Below the pieces are notes generated by a model, which had not been told where the DNA came from, did no database searches, and worked only from the letters and a program-made list of their open reading frames with translations. From contig NZ_JAJPUI010000005.1 of the NCBI RefSeq assembly GCF_021390935.1, forward strand, positions 186,001 through 250,000: a stretch of DNA of 64,000 nucleotides. Reading direction: 5' to 3'. The position numbers and the translations under genes were made by a program. This document shows positions 35,158 to 42,233 of the stretch, in pieces. The stretch comes from Streptomyces sp. CC228A (GTDB lineage Bacteria; Actinomycetota; Actinomycetes; Streptomycetales; Streptomycetaceae). Within the stretch, counting starts at the first letter, position 1. Each line of letters begins with the position of its first letter.

Positions 35158-35993
35158 CCCCGCTGTACCTCGCCGGCTCCACCACCATCGGCGACCCGGC
35201 GATGCAACCACTCCTCGACCACGGTTTCATGGCGCACAGCGACGAGCTGGCGAACGTCTACGTCTCCTCCCCCGACCAGCACGTCCGGCTCGGATTCCTG
35301 CCAGAGGGCACGGACAACACCTTGTGGAAGGTCGCCGCCCACAGCGACCCGTTCGGGCCGCCCGACTGGCTGACCACCTTCGACTCCAACACGCCGACGG
35401 AGTTGGTGACCGCCTTCACCTCCGCCCTCGCCGCCAGCTACGCCAAGGATCCGGACGCCGCCTTGACCGGTCCCCGTCGACCGGTCGAGGAAGGCTTCCG
35501 ACCCCTGGAAGAAGCCGGATGGAAGCGAGGGAGCTGGCAGCTCACCACCCTGTTCACCGCGCCCGACGAACTCGCCGGCCTCACCTACAGGGGCGGGGTC
35601 CTGGATCGACACGCCGAACTCCGCGGCGACCAGGACCGCTGGCTACTCTGGGGCGGCCAGGACGGCTTCAGCTCGCGCTGGTACGCCACGTTCACGTCCG
35701 GCGTCCCCGTCGATCTGGTCGCGGCGACCACCGCCCGTCTGGCCGACCCCGCCGCCGTGCTCCGCTACGAGACCGAGGTCCCAAAGCGAAACCGCGGCGC
35801 CGCCCGAATACGTCCGGTGCCACTTCCGGTCCCGACGCCACTGGACGTCCGGCGTGCCGCCGCCGCTCGCGCTCGCACTCACGGAGGTCGCCTCGTGGGC
35901 GGCGTGTCGGCGGCGTCCGCACTCACGGGACGCCCCAGTGCCGTCCTGCCAGCCCGCGCCACCCATCATCGGCGGGTCGCGGCAGCACGCTGA
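35121..35993 (+). CDS. DUF317 protein, two units
   Basis: 290 residues from ATG 35121 (site CGGAG). Units: residues 9-105 (VYVTPLYLAGS ... VYVSSPDQHVRLGFLPEG ... LTTFDSNTPTELVTAFTSAL) and about 130-220 (WQLTTLFTAPDELAGLTYRG ... WYATFTSGVPVDLVAATTARL). It is a paralogue of the gene before it, so they probably arose by duplication. The basic tail is disordered. Function unknown. Confidence 0.8.
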   Translation: MPSHTLDGDVYVTPLYLAGSTTIGDPAMQPLLDHGFMAHSDELANVYVSSPDQHVRLGFLPEGTDNTLWKVAAHSDPFGPPDWLTTFDSNTPTELVTAFTSALAASYAKDPDAALTGPRRPVEEGFRPLEEAGWKRGSWQLTTLFTAPDELAGLTYRGGVLDRHAELRGDQDRWLLWGGQDGFSSRWYATFTSGVPVDLVAATTARLADPAAVLRYETEVPKRNRGAARIRPVPLPVPTPLDVRRAAAARARTHGGRLVGGVSAASALTGRPSAVLPARATHHRRVAAAR

Positions 35994-36076
35994 TGAACGG
36001 TGAACCCTCAACCACCGCGGACACCGATGGCCAGGCAAGACCAAATGCCGCACCCAAGACGCCGGCCGAGCAGTGA
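35993..36076 (+). CDS. Possible 27-residue coupled ORF
   Basis: ATG 35993 shares a base with the previous stop (TGATG) and opens a 27-codon frame of polar residues ending at 36076. No motif. Kept because of the coupling; it may be meaningless. Confidence 0.22.
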   Translation: MNGEPSTTADTDGQARPNAAPKTPAEQ

Positions 36077-36116
36077 CCCCCGGCCGCACGAACGCGGCCG
36101 ATCGCGCGAACCGCTG

Positions 36117-36299
36117 TTAGCTCGGGCCAGCGCCACGGCGCTCCCGCAGGAAGTCGTTACCGGCGGCGCGCACCGCCTGCGCAAGCTCCTCGACGCTCAG
36201 CTCGACGCGTCTACCATCCGCCATGCGAGATCGCCCGAGTGACGCCGCCACGACGTCGTCGACGGTCTCGCCGTAGGTACGCAGTTCCCCGTTCAGCAC
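36117..36299 (-). CDS. Small acidic protein on the opposite strand
   Basis: 60 residues from GTG 36299, with an excellent ribosome-binding site AGGAGG 8 bases upstream. Sequence helical: TYGETVDDVVAASLGR, then VELSVEELAQAVRAAGNDFL. It is antisense to the direction of the operon around it. Size and charge would suit an antitoxin or small regulator, but nothing shows a partner. Unrecognised. Confidence 0.5.
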   Translation of the reverse strand: MLNGELRTYGETVDDVVAASLGRSRMADGRRVELSVEELAQAVRAAGNDFLRERRGAGPS

Positions 36300-36507
36300 A
36301 CCACTCTCCTCCTGTCATCGGTCGCCCCGGGGACAGCTCCCGGGGCGGACCGGTTCATTCCCCCACGTAGACAGCAGCGGGCGCCCCAACTACCAGTTCG
36401 CCCACGGCAGACGCCCCATCCGGGCGAAGGAGTGGAGACCTGTGCTTCGACCATGTCAACGTACGACCGCTTCGAAAAACCACAGGTCAACGAAGGGTTT
36501 GTTGTTC

Positions 36508-36885
36508 GTGACGCTCACCGCGACCACCCCGTTCCATATCCCCGCGGCCCTTCCTCACGCCGCGCCCGGCGACCGCGAGTGGCTGCTCGACTGCCACTGC
36601 GCAGGGCCGGTCGTCGAGCTCCTCAAAGCGCGGGGCTGGGAGGTCATCTCCGACCCCTACGCCAACGTCCACTGCACCAGCCCCGATCAGCGCGTGTACG
36701 TCGGCTTCCTCCCCGAGACCAAGGAGGCCGCGTCGCACGGCGAGCTGTGGCACATCCAGGTCAAGGACACCGACGGCGAGGTGGCGTGGACCCAGACCTT
36801 TGGGTCGAACGTTCCGGCCCAGGCCGTGGCCGGATTCCTCGCTGCGCTCATCGCCTTCCCCAGCCGCCACTGCGCCTGCGTCTGA
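36508..36885 (+). CDS. DUF317 protein, single unit
   Basis: 125 residues. One DUF317-like unit: LLDCHCAGPVVELLKARGWE, VHCTSPDQRVYVGFLPET, WTQTFGSNVPAQAVAGFLAA. GTG 36508 is preferred to the ATG 36442 because GAAGGG lies at a usable distance and the family starts near there. About 430 bases separate it from the previous rightward gene, so it may have its own promoter. Confidence 0.68.
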   Translation: MTLTATTPFHIPAALPHAAPGDREWLLDCHCAGPVVELLKARGWEVISDPYANVHCTSPDQRVYVGFLPETKEAASHGELWHIQVKDTDGEVAWTQTFGSNVPAQAVAGFLAALIAFPSRHCACV

Positions 36886-36926
36886 CATAAGCCGGCCCCT
36901 CGGCCTCACCAACTCAGGAGTCTCTC

Positions 36927-37151
36927 TTGTCTCACGAGATCACCGTTCGTCAGTTGATCCACCAGCTCCAGGCAGTCGACCCGGATCTCCCCGCGTACTT
37001 CGCCATCAACCCGGACTGGCCGCAGGCCCACCGCATCGGTCGCATCGTTGAGATCAGCGGCCGGAACGGCGCCGCCTACCTCGCCGAGAACGGCCAAGAA
37101 GGCGTCCTGCCAACTGAGGTTCGCGCTCGGCTCGACTGGGCCGCCGTGTGA
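36927..37151 (+). CDS. Small protein, possibly DUF6225-like
   Basis: 74 residues from TTG 36927 (site AGGAG, 7 bases away). Sequence: TVRQLIHQLQAVDPDLPAYF then VEISGRNGAAYLAENGQEGV. It recalls DUF6225 proteins (short, with a conserved LxxLPDD-type turn), only loosely. The stop overlaps the next start (GTGA at 37148). Confidence 0.6.
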   Translation: MSHEITVRQLIHQLQAVDPDLPAYFAINPDWPQAHRIGRIVEISGRNGAAYLAENGQEGVLPTEVRARLDWAAV

Positions 37152-37570
37152 ACCGCCGGTCGCGCCCGCAGCTCGCGGCAGGCATGAGAGTCTCTCCTCG
37201 CCCGCCCTTGCTCCTCGGTGATCTGGCCCAACGTCCCATGCCTTCAGGCGTACGTGGTGCTCTCATCCGCTCCGTACCCCGGTGCGTCACCGAGCCAATC
37301 CCCACGACCTGGGTGTCCGTGGAACACCACGCGCCCCTTCGTCCTGGCTCGGTTCTGCTGTACTGGGAACCCGCCCCTCCCGACCGGATGGACGTCACCG
37401 CCCGCCTTGGCCTGGCCTCGGCGGAGGTCATCCTGGCCACATGGCCGAACCTTCACGGGGACTGGTCCTCAGTCGTCCACCCCACACTGCTGGAGACCAT
37501 CGGCCTTCACAGCGCGCTGTCCGTCGCCATCGACGCCCTGCATCTCGCCAACCACCTTGTATACGCCTGA
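37148..37570 (+). CDS. Unrecognised 140-residue protein closing the transfer operon
   Basis: From GTG 37148, coupled to the gene before. The C-terminal half (ARLGLASAEVILATWPNLHG ... HSALSVAIDALHLANHLVYA) is helical and well formed; the N-terminal half is basic and less regular. No family recognised. A strong hairpin 21 bases after the stop ends the operon. Confidence 0.55.
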   Translation: MNRRSRPQLAAGMRVSPRPPLLLGDLAQRPMPSGVRGALIRSVPRCVTEPIPTTWVSVEHHAPLRPGSVLLYWEPAPPDRMDVTARLGLASAEVILATWPNLHGDWSSVVHPTLLETIGLHSALSVAIDALHLANHLVYA

Positions 37571-37591
37571 CTCCACAACGCATCTCGAATG

Positions 37592-37625
37592 CCGAGGGGC
37601 TGCTCCAACAGGAGCAGCCCCTCGG
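37592..37625 (+). terminator. Terminator of the rightward transfer operon
   Basis: Perfect 15-bp stem 37592-37606 with 37611-37625 and an AACA loop. A TTTT follows 20 bases later. This is the natural end of the rightward gene block. Confidence 0.82.
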
Positions 37626-37819
37626 GGCGTGTGCTCAGAAGTTTTGCCATTTCCGCGAACACACGATCGGGTGAGCTGTTGCTGGGCAGCGGCCCACCAG
37701 CACGGAGCGGCCTGTGGCGGCGCCGTCACGTGGCAGGTTCGATCAGTGGCCAGTCCCAGCTCTGATTGCCATTGCTGCTACGAGCTGCCCGAGTTTCGTA
37801 GAGCCCGATCTTGATTGGT

Positions 37820-37933
37820 TCAGGCGAACTGCGGGTTCGCTTCTCGCTCCTGGATCCGCCAGTAGACGCGTTCGTACTCGGCCGGCGGTACGCAGTCGAG
37901 CGCGGAGCGAAGACGCTCTGGCACGACAGACGA
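37820..37933 (-). pseudogene. C-terminal remnant of an IS3-family transposase (OrfB)
   Basis: On the minus strand the frame reads ERLRSALDCVPPAEYERVYW and ends in NPQFA then TGA. This is the characteristic end of IS3-family integrase-type transposases (RLHSAL-x-PPAEYE). A stop lies just upstream in the same frame, and no OrfA or inverted repeats are visible nearby, so the element is deleted and decayed. Confidence 0.65.
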
Positions 37934-38159
37934 TCAGCGATCGAAGCAGGAAGCTCCAGGAGACGATCGCAGCAGCTACCTCTGCCCAATCGCCAGTGCG
38001 AACCTCGCTCCTAGGCGCGCATCACCACAGTATCCGCAGGTCAGAGCGCCAGCAGCATGCTGGAGAAGCGCCATTTCAAGTGCTCATCTTCAGGGCACTT
38101 GCGCCCAGCGCCCCAACTGCCTAAATCATGGCGCCTCGCGATGCCTCCACGCGACATCA

Positions 38160-38218
38160 CTGCAGGTCAGGGCAAATGCGCAGGCTGATTGCAGGCAAGA
38201 TGGTTGCAGGCTTGCAGT
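38160..38218. repeat. TGCAGG repeat cluster
   Basis: TTGCAGGC occurs at 38189 and 38204, with related CTGCAGGTC at 38160, GCGCAGGC at 38177 and CTTGCAGTG at 38212: five sites in 60 bases at about 12-17-base spacing. It lies 330 bases before the gene at 38545. Iteron-like spacing suggests a regulator- or initiator-binding region. Confidence 0.45.
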
Positions 38219-38544
38219 GAACTGCTCTACTCTCCTCATCAACGCCACTTGGCATGCCACTTTGCCGAGCGGTTGAAGATGGATTTTGTCTGTCACAGGT
38301 TCGGCAGTCGATCGCCCAGGGCAACGGATCGTCTCGACTCCGACCACAACTCAAGATCATCAGCGCCTACCAGATCGATCTGGCGGGCGCTAGATCTCGT
38401 GTTCGGAACGTGTTCTATCTCTCATCGCCGGAAAATCCGCCGCCCCGCCCTCGATTCGTGGCGTAGAACTGGCCTTGATCGCGGAGACCCCCTGCCCTGG
38501 GCGAACTGCGGCACCAGACAAAATTCAATCTTCAAGAAGGAACC

Positions 38545-38967
38545 ATGATCGAACAGAACACGGTGCTGTCCCTCCCGCCGAGCGGGCCGCCGCCGACCTC
38601 CACCCTGGCCCTCAAGTGGTACGCGGGCGCCCTCGTCGGCCTGGTCTTCGCCGTCGTGGCGCACGAGGTGAAGCCCGAGAACACCGCCGTGGAGGTGGCG
38701 TTCTGGACGTCAGTGGCCGCCGGCGGCCTCTGCGTCCTGCACATGGCGGGCCGCGTGGCGTGGCGGTCGTTCATCAACCGGATCGACAAGGACATGTCCA
38801 AGGTCCGGCGGTCTCGCGACCGCCTCTGGCGCCAGACCGTGCGGGCCGGGGTGGATCTCCACCCCGGCCCGCACGGTGCTGTGCCGTCGCCGAGCGTGCC
38901 CACACCGCCGCCTGCCTCGCCGGTCCCCAAGACGTCTGAGGGTGAGCCGCGAATCAACCACCGGTAA
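38545..38967 (+). CDS. Small membrane protein with two helices
   Basis: 140 residues from ATG 38545 (site AGAAGGA). Two membrane helices: about 22-42 (TLALKWYAGALVGLVFAVVA) and 50-70 (VAFWTSVAAGGLCVLHMAG). The C-terminal part is basic then Pro-rich. It is alone on its strand between the two facing halves. Unrecognised; a role in conjugation or exclusion is possible but only positional. Confidence 0.65.
   Translation: MIEQNTVLSLPPSGPPPTSTLALKWYAGALVGLVFAVVAHEVKPENTAVEVAFWTSVAAGGLCVLHMAGRVAWRSFINRIDKDMSKVRRSRDRLWRQTVRAGVDLHPGPHGAVPSPSVPTPPPASPVPKTSEGEPRINHR
38837..38876. repeat. 40-bp perfect palindrome in the 3' part of the membrane-protein gene
   Basis: Arms 38837-38855 and 38858-38876 (19 bp each, exact) with a 2-base centre. 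It lies inside coding sequence. Possibly an early terminator for the convergent operon or a binding site for a dimeric protein. Confidence 0.6.
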
Positions 38968-38977
38968 CGGTGGTTGA
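38954..38977. terminator. Terminator between convergent transcripts
   Basis: Perfect 10-bp stem around the TAA stop of the membrane-protein gene (38954-38963 with 38968-38977, loop GTAA). It separates this gene from the leftward relaxase operon end. Confidence 0.6.
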
Positions 38978-39056
38978 CGGGTGAGGGGATGGATGTCATG
39001 GCCTGGATGCTCGACGGGCGGAATCGGACAGATCTGAATGGGCCCCGGTTCCGGCG

Positions 39057-39461
39057 CTACTCGGGCCTCGGCTCCGACAGATAGGTGCCGGCGAGCGTGC
39101 CGTCGTACCCCACGGCCTCGGCGGCGGCCTCCAAGCTCGGGTATTCCTGCCCGCCGACGTCGATCATCGCCTCGTAGTCCGCGCGCGTCAGCTCGGGCTC
39201 GACCCACTGGTGCGCGCACCGGCAGCGGATGCTGATCTCGCTGCGGTCACAGATCACCATCCAGTCGCGCCGAGCTCCGCACGCCGGGCACATCACCAGG
39301 ATGCCGCCGATGCGGATTTCCTCGGGGTGGGTGGTGGCGCGGAGACGGATGGTGCCGTCGCCGAGCCGCGTTTCCTTCTGGAGCCTCAGCAAGGGGTCGT
39401 CGGCTGCCGTCTCCGGCAGCACGGCTCTATGGGTCCGGAGGTCTTCGCTGAGCATCTGCAT
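39057..39461 (-). CDS. Zinc-ribbon protein downstream of the relaxase
   Basis: 134 residues from ATG 39461 (site GAGGAG). It contains CPACGARRDW and, 20 residues on, CRCAHQW, a four-cysteine zinc ribbon, then a C-terminal helix (SLEAAAEAVGYDGTLAG). The longer frame upstream of 39461 overlaps the relaxase gene and is an artefact. It is the last gene of the leftward operon, 71 bases after the relaxase. Function unknown. Confidence 0.68.
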   Translation of the reverse strand: MQMLSEDLRTHRAVLPETAADDPLLRLQKETRLGDGTIRLRATTHPEEIRIGGILVMCPACGARRDWMVICDRSEISIRCRCAHQWVEPELTRADYEAMIDVGGQEYPSLEAAAEAVGYDGTLAGTYLSEPRPE

Positions 39462-39532
39462 CGTCTCCTCGTCCTGGTCTTTACCAGCCCTAACAGCGGG
39501 GGCTGCGGGTGTCCAGCCGTTTGAAGTGCTGG

Positions 39533-41281
39533 TCAGCGCCGTGGGCCCGGCCTGCGGGGGCTGTTCGTGTCGTGCCGAGCGGCCGTCTCGGCTGCCTGCG
39601 GCTTCGGTGCGCGGGGCTGCGGCGGGGGCGTCCGTCGGGGCGCTCGGGTACGGGGCACGTCGGCGGTGGCGGGCAGGTTCCCCATGCGGCGCAGGCGCCA
39701 GACGAGTACGTCGGTGACGTTGTCGGCGGTCTCCAACTCGCGCCATTCGATCGCCTGCTGGAGCAGTGCGTCGGGGTTGTGTCCCGCTCGTTCGGCTTGG
39801 TCGAGGGTGGCAGCGAGCGCGTCCCAGCCGGGCTCGCGCAGGACGTGGTCGGCATGTCCGGGCAGTGCGGCTTCCATGGTGTGGGCGTAGCGGTCGCGTA
39901 CAGGGGCGGGGAGTCGGCGTCCCTGCTCGCGCATCGCCTTCATCGGCGTGGCGGACGCGGTCTGGTAGGCGGCCCGCAGGTGCTGCGCGGCTTGTCGGGC
40001 GGCGGCGGCCTGCTGGGCGTGGCCGCGGGCGGAGTGCCATCGGATGGCGGCGATCGTGACGAGGACCATCGTGGACAGGAGCATCGCGGTGGCGCCGCCG
40101 TCCTCGCCTTTGCCGAGGGCGTTGCCGGCTCGGACGATGCCTCGTGCGGCGGAGCGGAGGGCGCGGTGGTCGGCGTGCTCGGCGCGGGTGTGGGAGCGGG
40201 TGGCGCGTTCGAAGGCGCGGGCGGCCTCTGCGAGTTCCTTACGGGTGGAGGCCGGGGCGGTCTGGGCGACGGCGTCGAGGAGTTCACCAACGCCGATGAG
40301 CTGGGCCGCGCCCGCCGCATCGTCGTCCCCGGTGAGCACGGCGACGGTCTGTTCGGCGACTTGGGTGGCGTCGCGGCGGGCGCTGGCCGGGCGAAGGGCC
40401 CGGGGGACCGGGCCCGGGGCGGAGGTCTGCTGGTCCTCGGGCGGTCCGTCCGTGAGGCGTTGGCGGATCCTGGGGAGGGAGAGGTCGGGGGCGAGTCGGG
40501 AGCCGGGGAACCAGATGGGCTCGCCGTCACGGTTGCGGTCGCCGGGCAGGGCGACCTTGTAGCCGAGGATGTCGCCGGAGGGGGCTACACGCTTTTCGAG
40601 GCGAAGGCCGGCTTCGGTGAGACGGCGGAAGAACTCGTCCTCGTCTGCGGCGCCGGCCAGAGCCTGGCGGACGTGCTCACGCAGCGTTTCACGGGGCGGT
40701 TCGGTACGGCCGGTGCGCTCCGCCTTGGCGCGTTCGGCGCTGGTGGGGCGTTGGGCGGCGGTGCGGTCGCCTTCGTTGAGGATCTGCAGGCCCCACTCCT
40801 TTTCGATCTTGCGGCATTCGGCCTGGGCGCGGATGCCGTCCTGGTGCCGGCGGGGGCTTCGTCCGTCTTCGCGTTTGAGCGTGGCGACGATGTGGATGTG
40901 GTCCTCGGCGTGGCGTACGGCGATCCAGCGGCACGCCTTGTCGTCGCCTTCCTCGGCGATGCCGGTGGCGTGGACGATGCGGCGGGCGACCTCGGCCCAC
41001 TCAGCGTCGGTGAGGTGCCGGTCGCCTGGGGCGGTGCGGACGGGGCAGTGCCAGACGTGCTGGGCGGGGCGGCGGTCCTTGGGGAGGGCGAGGACGGGGA
41101 GGTCGAGTCGGTCGGTGAGCTGCTTGAGGGTGGCGGCCGGGTCGCGGCCGGGGTCGGGTGCGAGTTCCGGCATCCAGGCGGCGACGAGGTGCGGGTCGGT
41201 GTGTTCGTCCCGGCGGCCGGGTCCGTAGAGGTAGGAGAGGAGTCCGTACGTGCGGCTGCCGGTGGAGATGTCCGGGACCAC
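39533..41281 (-). CDS. Relaxase / mobilisation nuclease
   Basis: 582 residues. It should nick the transfer origin and stay attached to the 5' end of the transferred strand. The N-terminal part has TGSRTYGLLSYLYG (candidate catalytic Tyr, about residues 7-20), and the His triad CRWIAVRHAEDHIHIVATL near 121-139 (H-x-D-H-I-H). A helical C-terminal half carries one or two hydrophobic segments (AMLLSTMVLVTIAAIRWHSA near 410-430). GTG 41281 is chosen: it lies 4 bases after the MobC-like stop and gives the expected N-terminus; the in-frame start at 41344 lies within the MobC-like gene. The His triad places it with MobP/VirD2-type relaxases. Confidence 0.88.
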   Translation of the reverse strand: MVPDISTGSRTYGLLSYLYGPGRRDEHTDPHLVAAWMPELAPDPGRDPAATLKQLTDRLDLPVLALPKDRRPAQHVWHCPVRTAPGDRHLTDAEWAEVARRIVHATGIAEEGDDKACRWIAVRHAEDHIHIVATLKREDGRSPRRHQDGIRAQAECRKIEKEWGLQILNEGDRTAAQRPTSAERAKAERTGRTEPPRETLREHVRQALAGAADEDEFFRRLTEAGLRLEKRVAPSGDILGYKVALPGDRNRDGEPIWFPGSRLAPDLSLPRIRQRLTDGPPEDQQTSAPGPVPRALRPASARRDATQVAEQTVAVLTGDDDAAGAAQLIGVGELLDAVAQTAPASTRKELAEAARAFERATRSHTRAEHADHRALRSAARGIVRAGNALGKGEDGGATAMLLSTMVLVTIAAIRWHSARGHAQQAAAARQAAQHLRAAYQTASATPMKAMREQGRRLPAPVRDRYAHTMEAALPGHADHVLREPGWDALAATLDQAERAGHNPDALLQQAIEWRELETADNVTDVLVWRLRRMGNLPATADVPRTRAPRRTPPPQPRAPKPQAAETAARHDTNSPRRPGPRR

Positions 41282-41285
41282 GGTG

Positions 41286-41909
41286 TCAGCGCCTCGCCAT
41301 CTCGATGGCGGCGGCCTCGACCCGTGCGGCGGCGCGCAGGACACGGGCGACCGCGTCGTCGGCGTACTCCGGCCGGCCGCCGGAGTTGAGGACGCGGGCC
41401 ACCTGGTTGAGGTTGTTGCCGGCGCGGCCGAGCTGGGCGCTGGCGGACATCAGCTCCTCGACGCGTCCGCGCTGGTCCAACAGCCATGCCCTGGAGTCGC
41501 CTTGGGCCTGGGCGACCGCGACCGCGGCGTCGGCGAGGAACCCGGCGGTCTTCAGGCCGGCGGCTTCGGCGGCGCGCTTGACGATGTCGAGCTCGTCGCG
41601 GGTCAGGCGGACGCTGCGGACTTGGTCGCGGTGCACGCTCTGGCGCAGGCGGGGGCGCGTACGCGGCGCGGAACGCGCGGCTTCTTCTCCCTCCGGCTGC
41701 GATCCGCCCTCGGTCGCGGCCCCACGGCCTGGCTCCCCCTGGTGCCGGGCCTCCCCCGCCCCCTGGGGGGTGGGGGCAAGCCCTTCCGAAACTCCTCCGC
41801 GGCCCGTGGCTGCGGAGGAGTTTCGGAAGGTACAGCTTGCTCGGCCTCGTGCCGGGCAGTGACCTTCGCCCAGGTCAGCGGGGGCGGAGGTCGGATCGGT
41901 GGGCGTCAT
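41286..41909 (-). CDS. MobC-like relaxosome accessory protein
   Basis: 207 residues. The N-terminal 100 residues are low-complexity; the C-terminal part has the MobC/ribbon-helix-helix pattern RDQVRSVRLTRDELDIVKRA followed by AQLGRAGNNLNQVARVLNSG, typical of MobC proteins that help the relaxase at oriT. ATG 41909 overlaps the previous stop (ATGA at 41906-41909). The 19-bp inverted repeat at 41782-41830 lies within the low-complexity N-terminal part, which suggests the gene has grown over a DNA site. Confidence 0.82.
   Translation of the reverse strand: MTPTDPTSAPADLGEGHCPARGRASCTFRNSSAATGRGGVSEGLAPTPQGAGEARHQGEPGRGAATEGGSQPEGEEAARSAPRTRPRLRQSVHRDQVRSVRLTRDELDIVKRAAEAAGLKTAGFLADAAVAVAQAQGDSRAWLLDQRGRVEELMSASAQLGRAGNNLNQVARVLNSGGRPEYADDAVARVLRAAARVEAAAIEMARR
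41782..41830. repeat. 19-bp inverted repeat upstream of the MobC core: oriT candidate
   Basis: Exact arms CCTTCCGAAACTCCTCCGC (41782-41800) and its complement (41812-41830), loop 11 bases. It sits at the start of the mobilisation genes, where transfer origins usually lie, beside a G/C-rich skewed tract (41750-41775). An mRNA hairpin that represses MobC is the alternative. Confidence 0.45.
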
Positions 41910-42130
41910 CGGGGCAGTCCGGAGGGGTCGCGGCGTACGTCGCGCAGGACCTCGGCGACGAAGTCGAGCGCGAGGACGGGGTGGTGGAGAGTGCGGGGTG
42001 TGCTCGTGGGTGTGCGCTGGACGGTCCAGGCTCCGTCGGGGCCGGGTTCGGCGTGGTGGAGGTGTCCGTACCGGCTGAGCACGGTGATCCAGGCGTCGGC
42101 TTCGGCTCGGGTGGCCGAGGTGGTGCGCAT
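41906..42130 (-). CDS. Small unrecognised protein upstream of MobC
   Basis: 74 residues from ATG 42130 (GGAG 8 bases before). Sequence includes AEADAWITVLSRYGHLHHAE and LDFVAEVLRDVRRD. Its stop overlaps the MobC-like start (ATGA). Function unknown; likely a mobilisation accessory. Confidence 0.62.
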   Translation of the reverse strand: MRTTSATRAEADAWITVLSRYGHLHHAEPGPDGAWTVQRTPTSTPRTLHHPVLALDFVAEVLRDVRRDPSGLPR

Positions 42131-42233
42131 GGTGGCGGCTCCAGTGCATGTGTGGGGCGGGAGGGAGTCGTGTGCTCGGCGGGTGCGCCGGTCCGGTGGA
42201 CGGGCCGGCGCACCCGCCGAGCGGGCTGTCCGG

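Larger units (their letters stand above)
37626..38544. other. Gene-poor junction between the two halves of the element
   Basis: About 920 bases with no convincing gene and lower GC than its flanks. It contains an IS3-type transposase remnant (minus strand, 37820-37933), a cluster of TGCAGG repeats (38160-38218), and a promoter-like pair TTGCAG (38204) - TACTCT (about 38228) ahead of the gene at 38545. The short frames in it lack coding features. Confidence 0.5.

Noticed and set aside
37500..38540. tRNA gene or att site in the junction
   Set aside because: No cloverleaf, CCA end or GGTTCGA-type T-loop context was found, and no matching direct repeat elsewhere.
39509..41389. 626-residue rightward Gly/Ala/Val-rich ORF opposite the relaxase
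   Set aside because: The leftward frame contains the relaxase His triad; this one is a GC-rich shadow.
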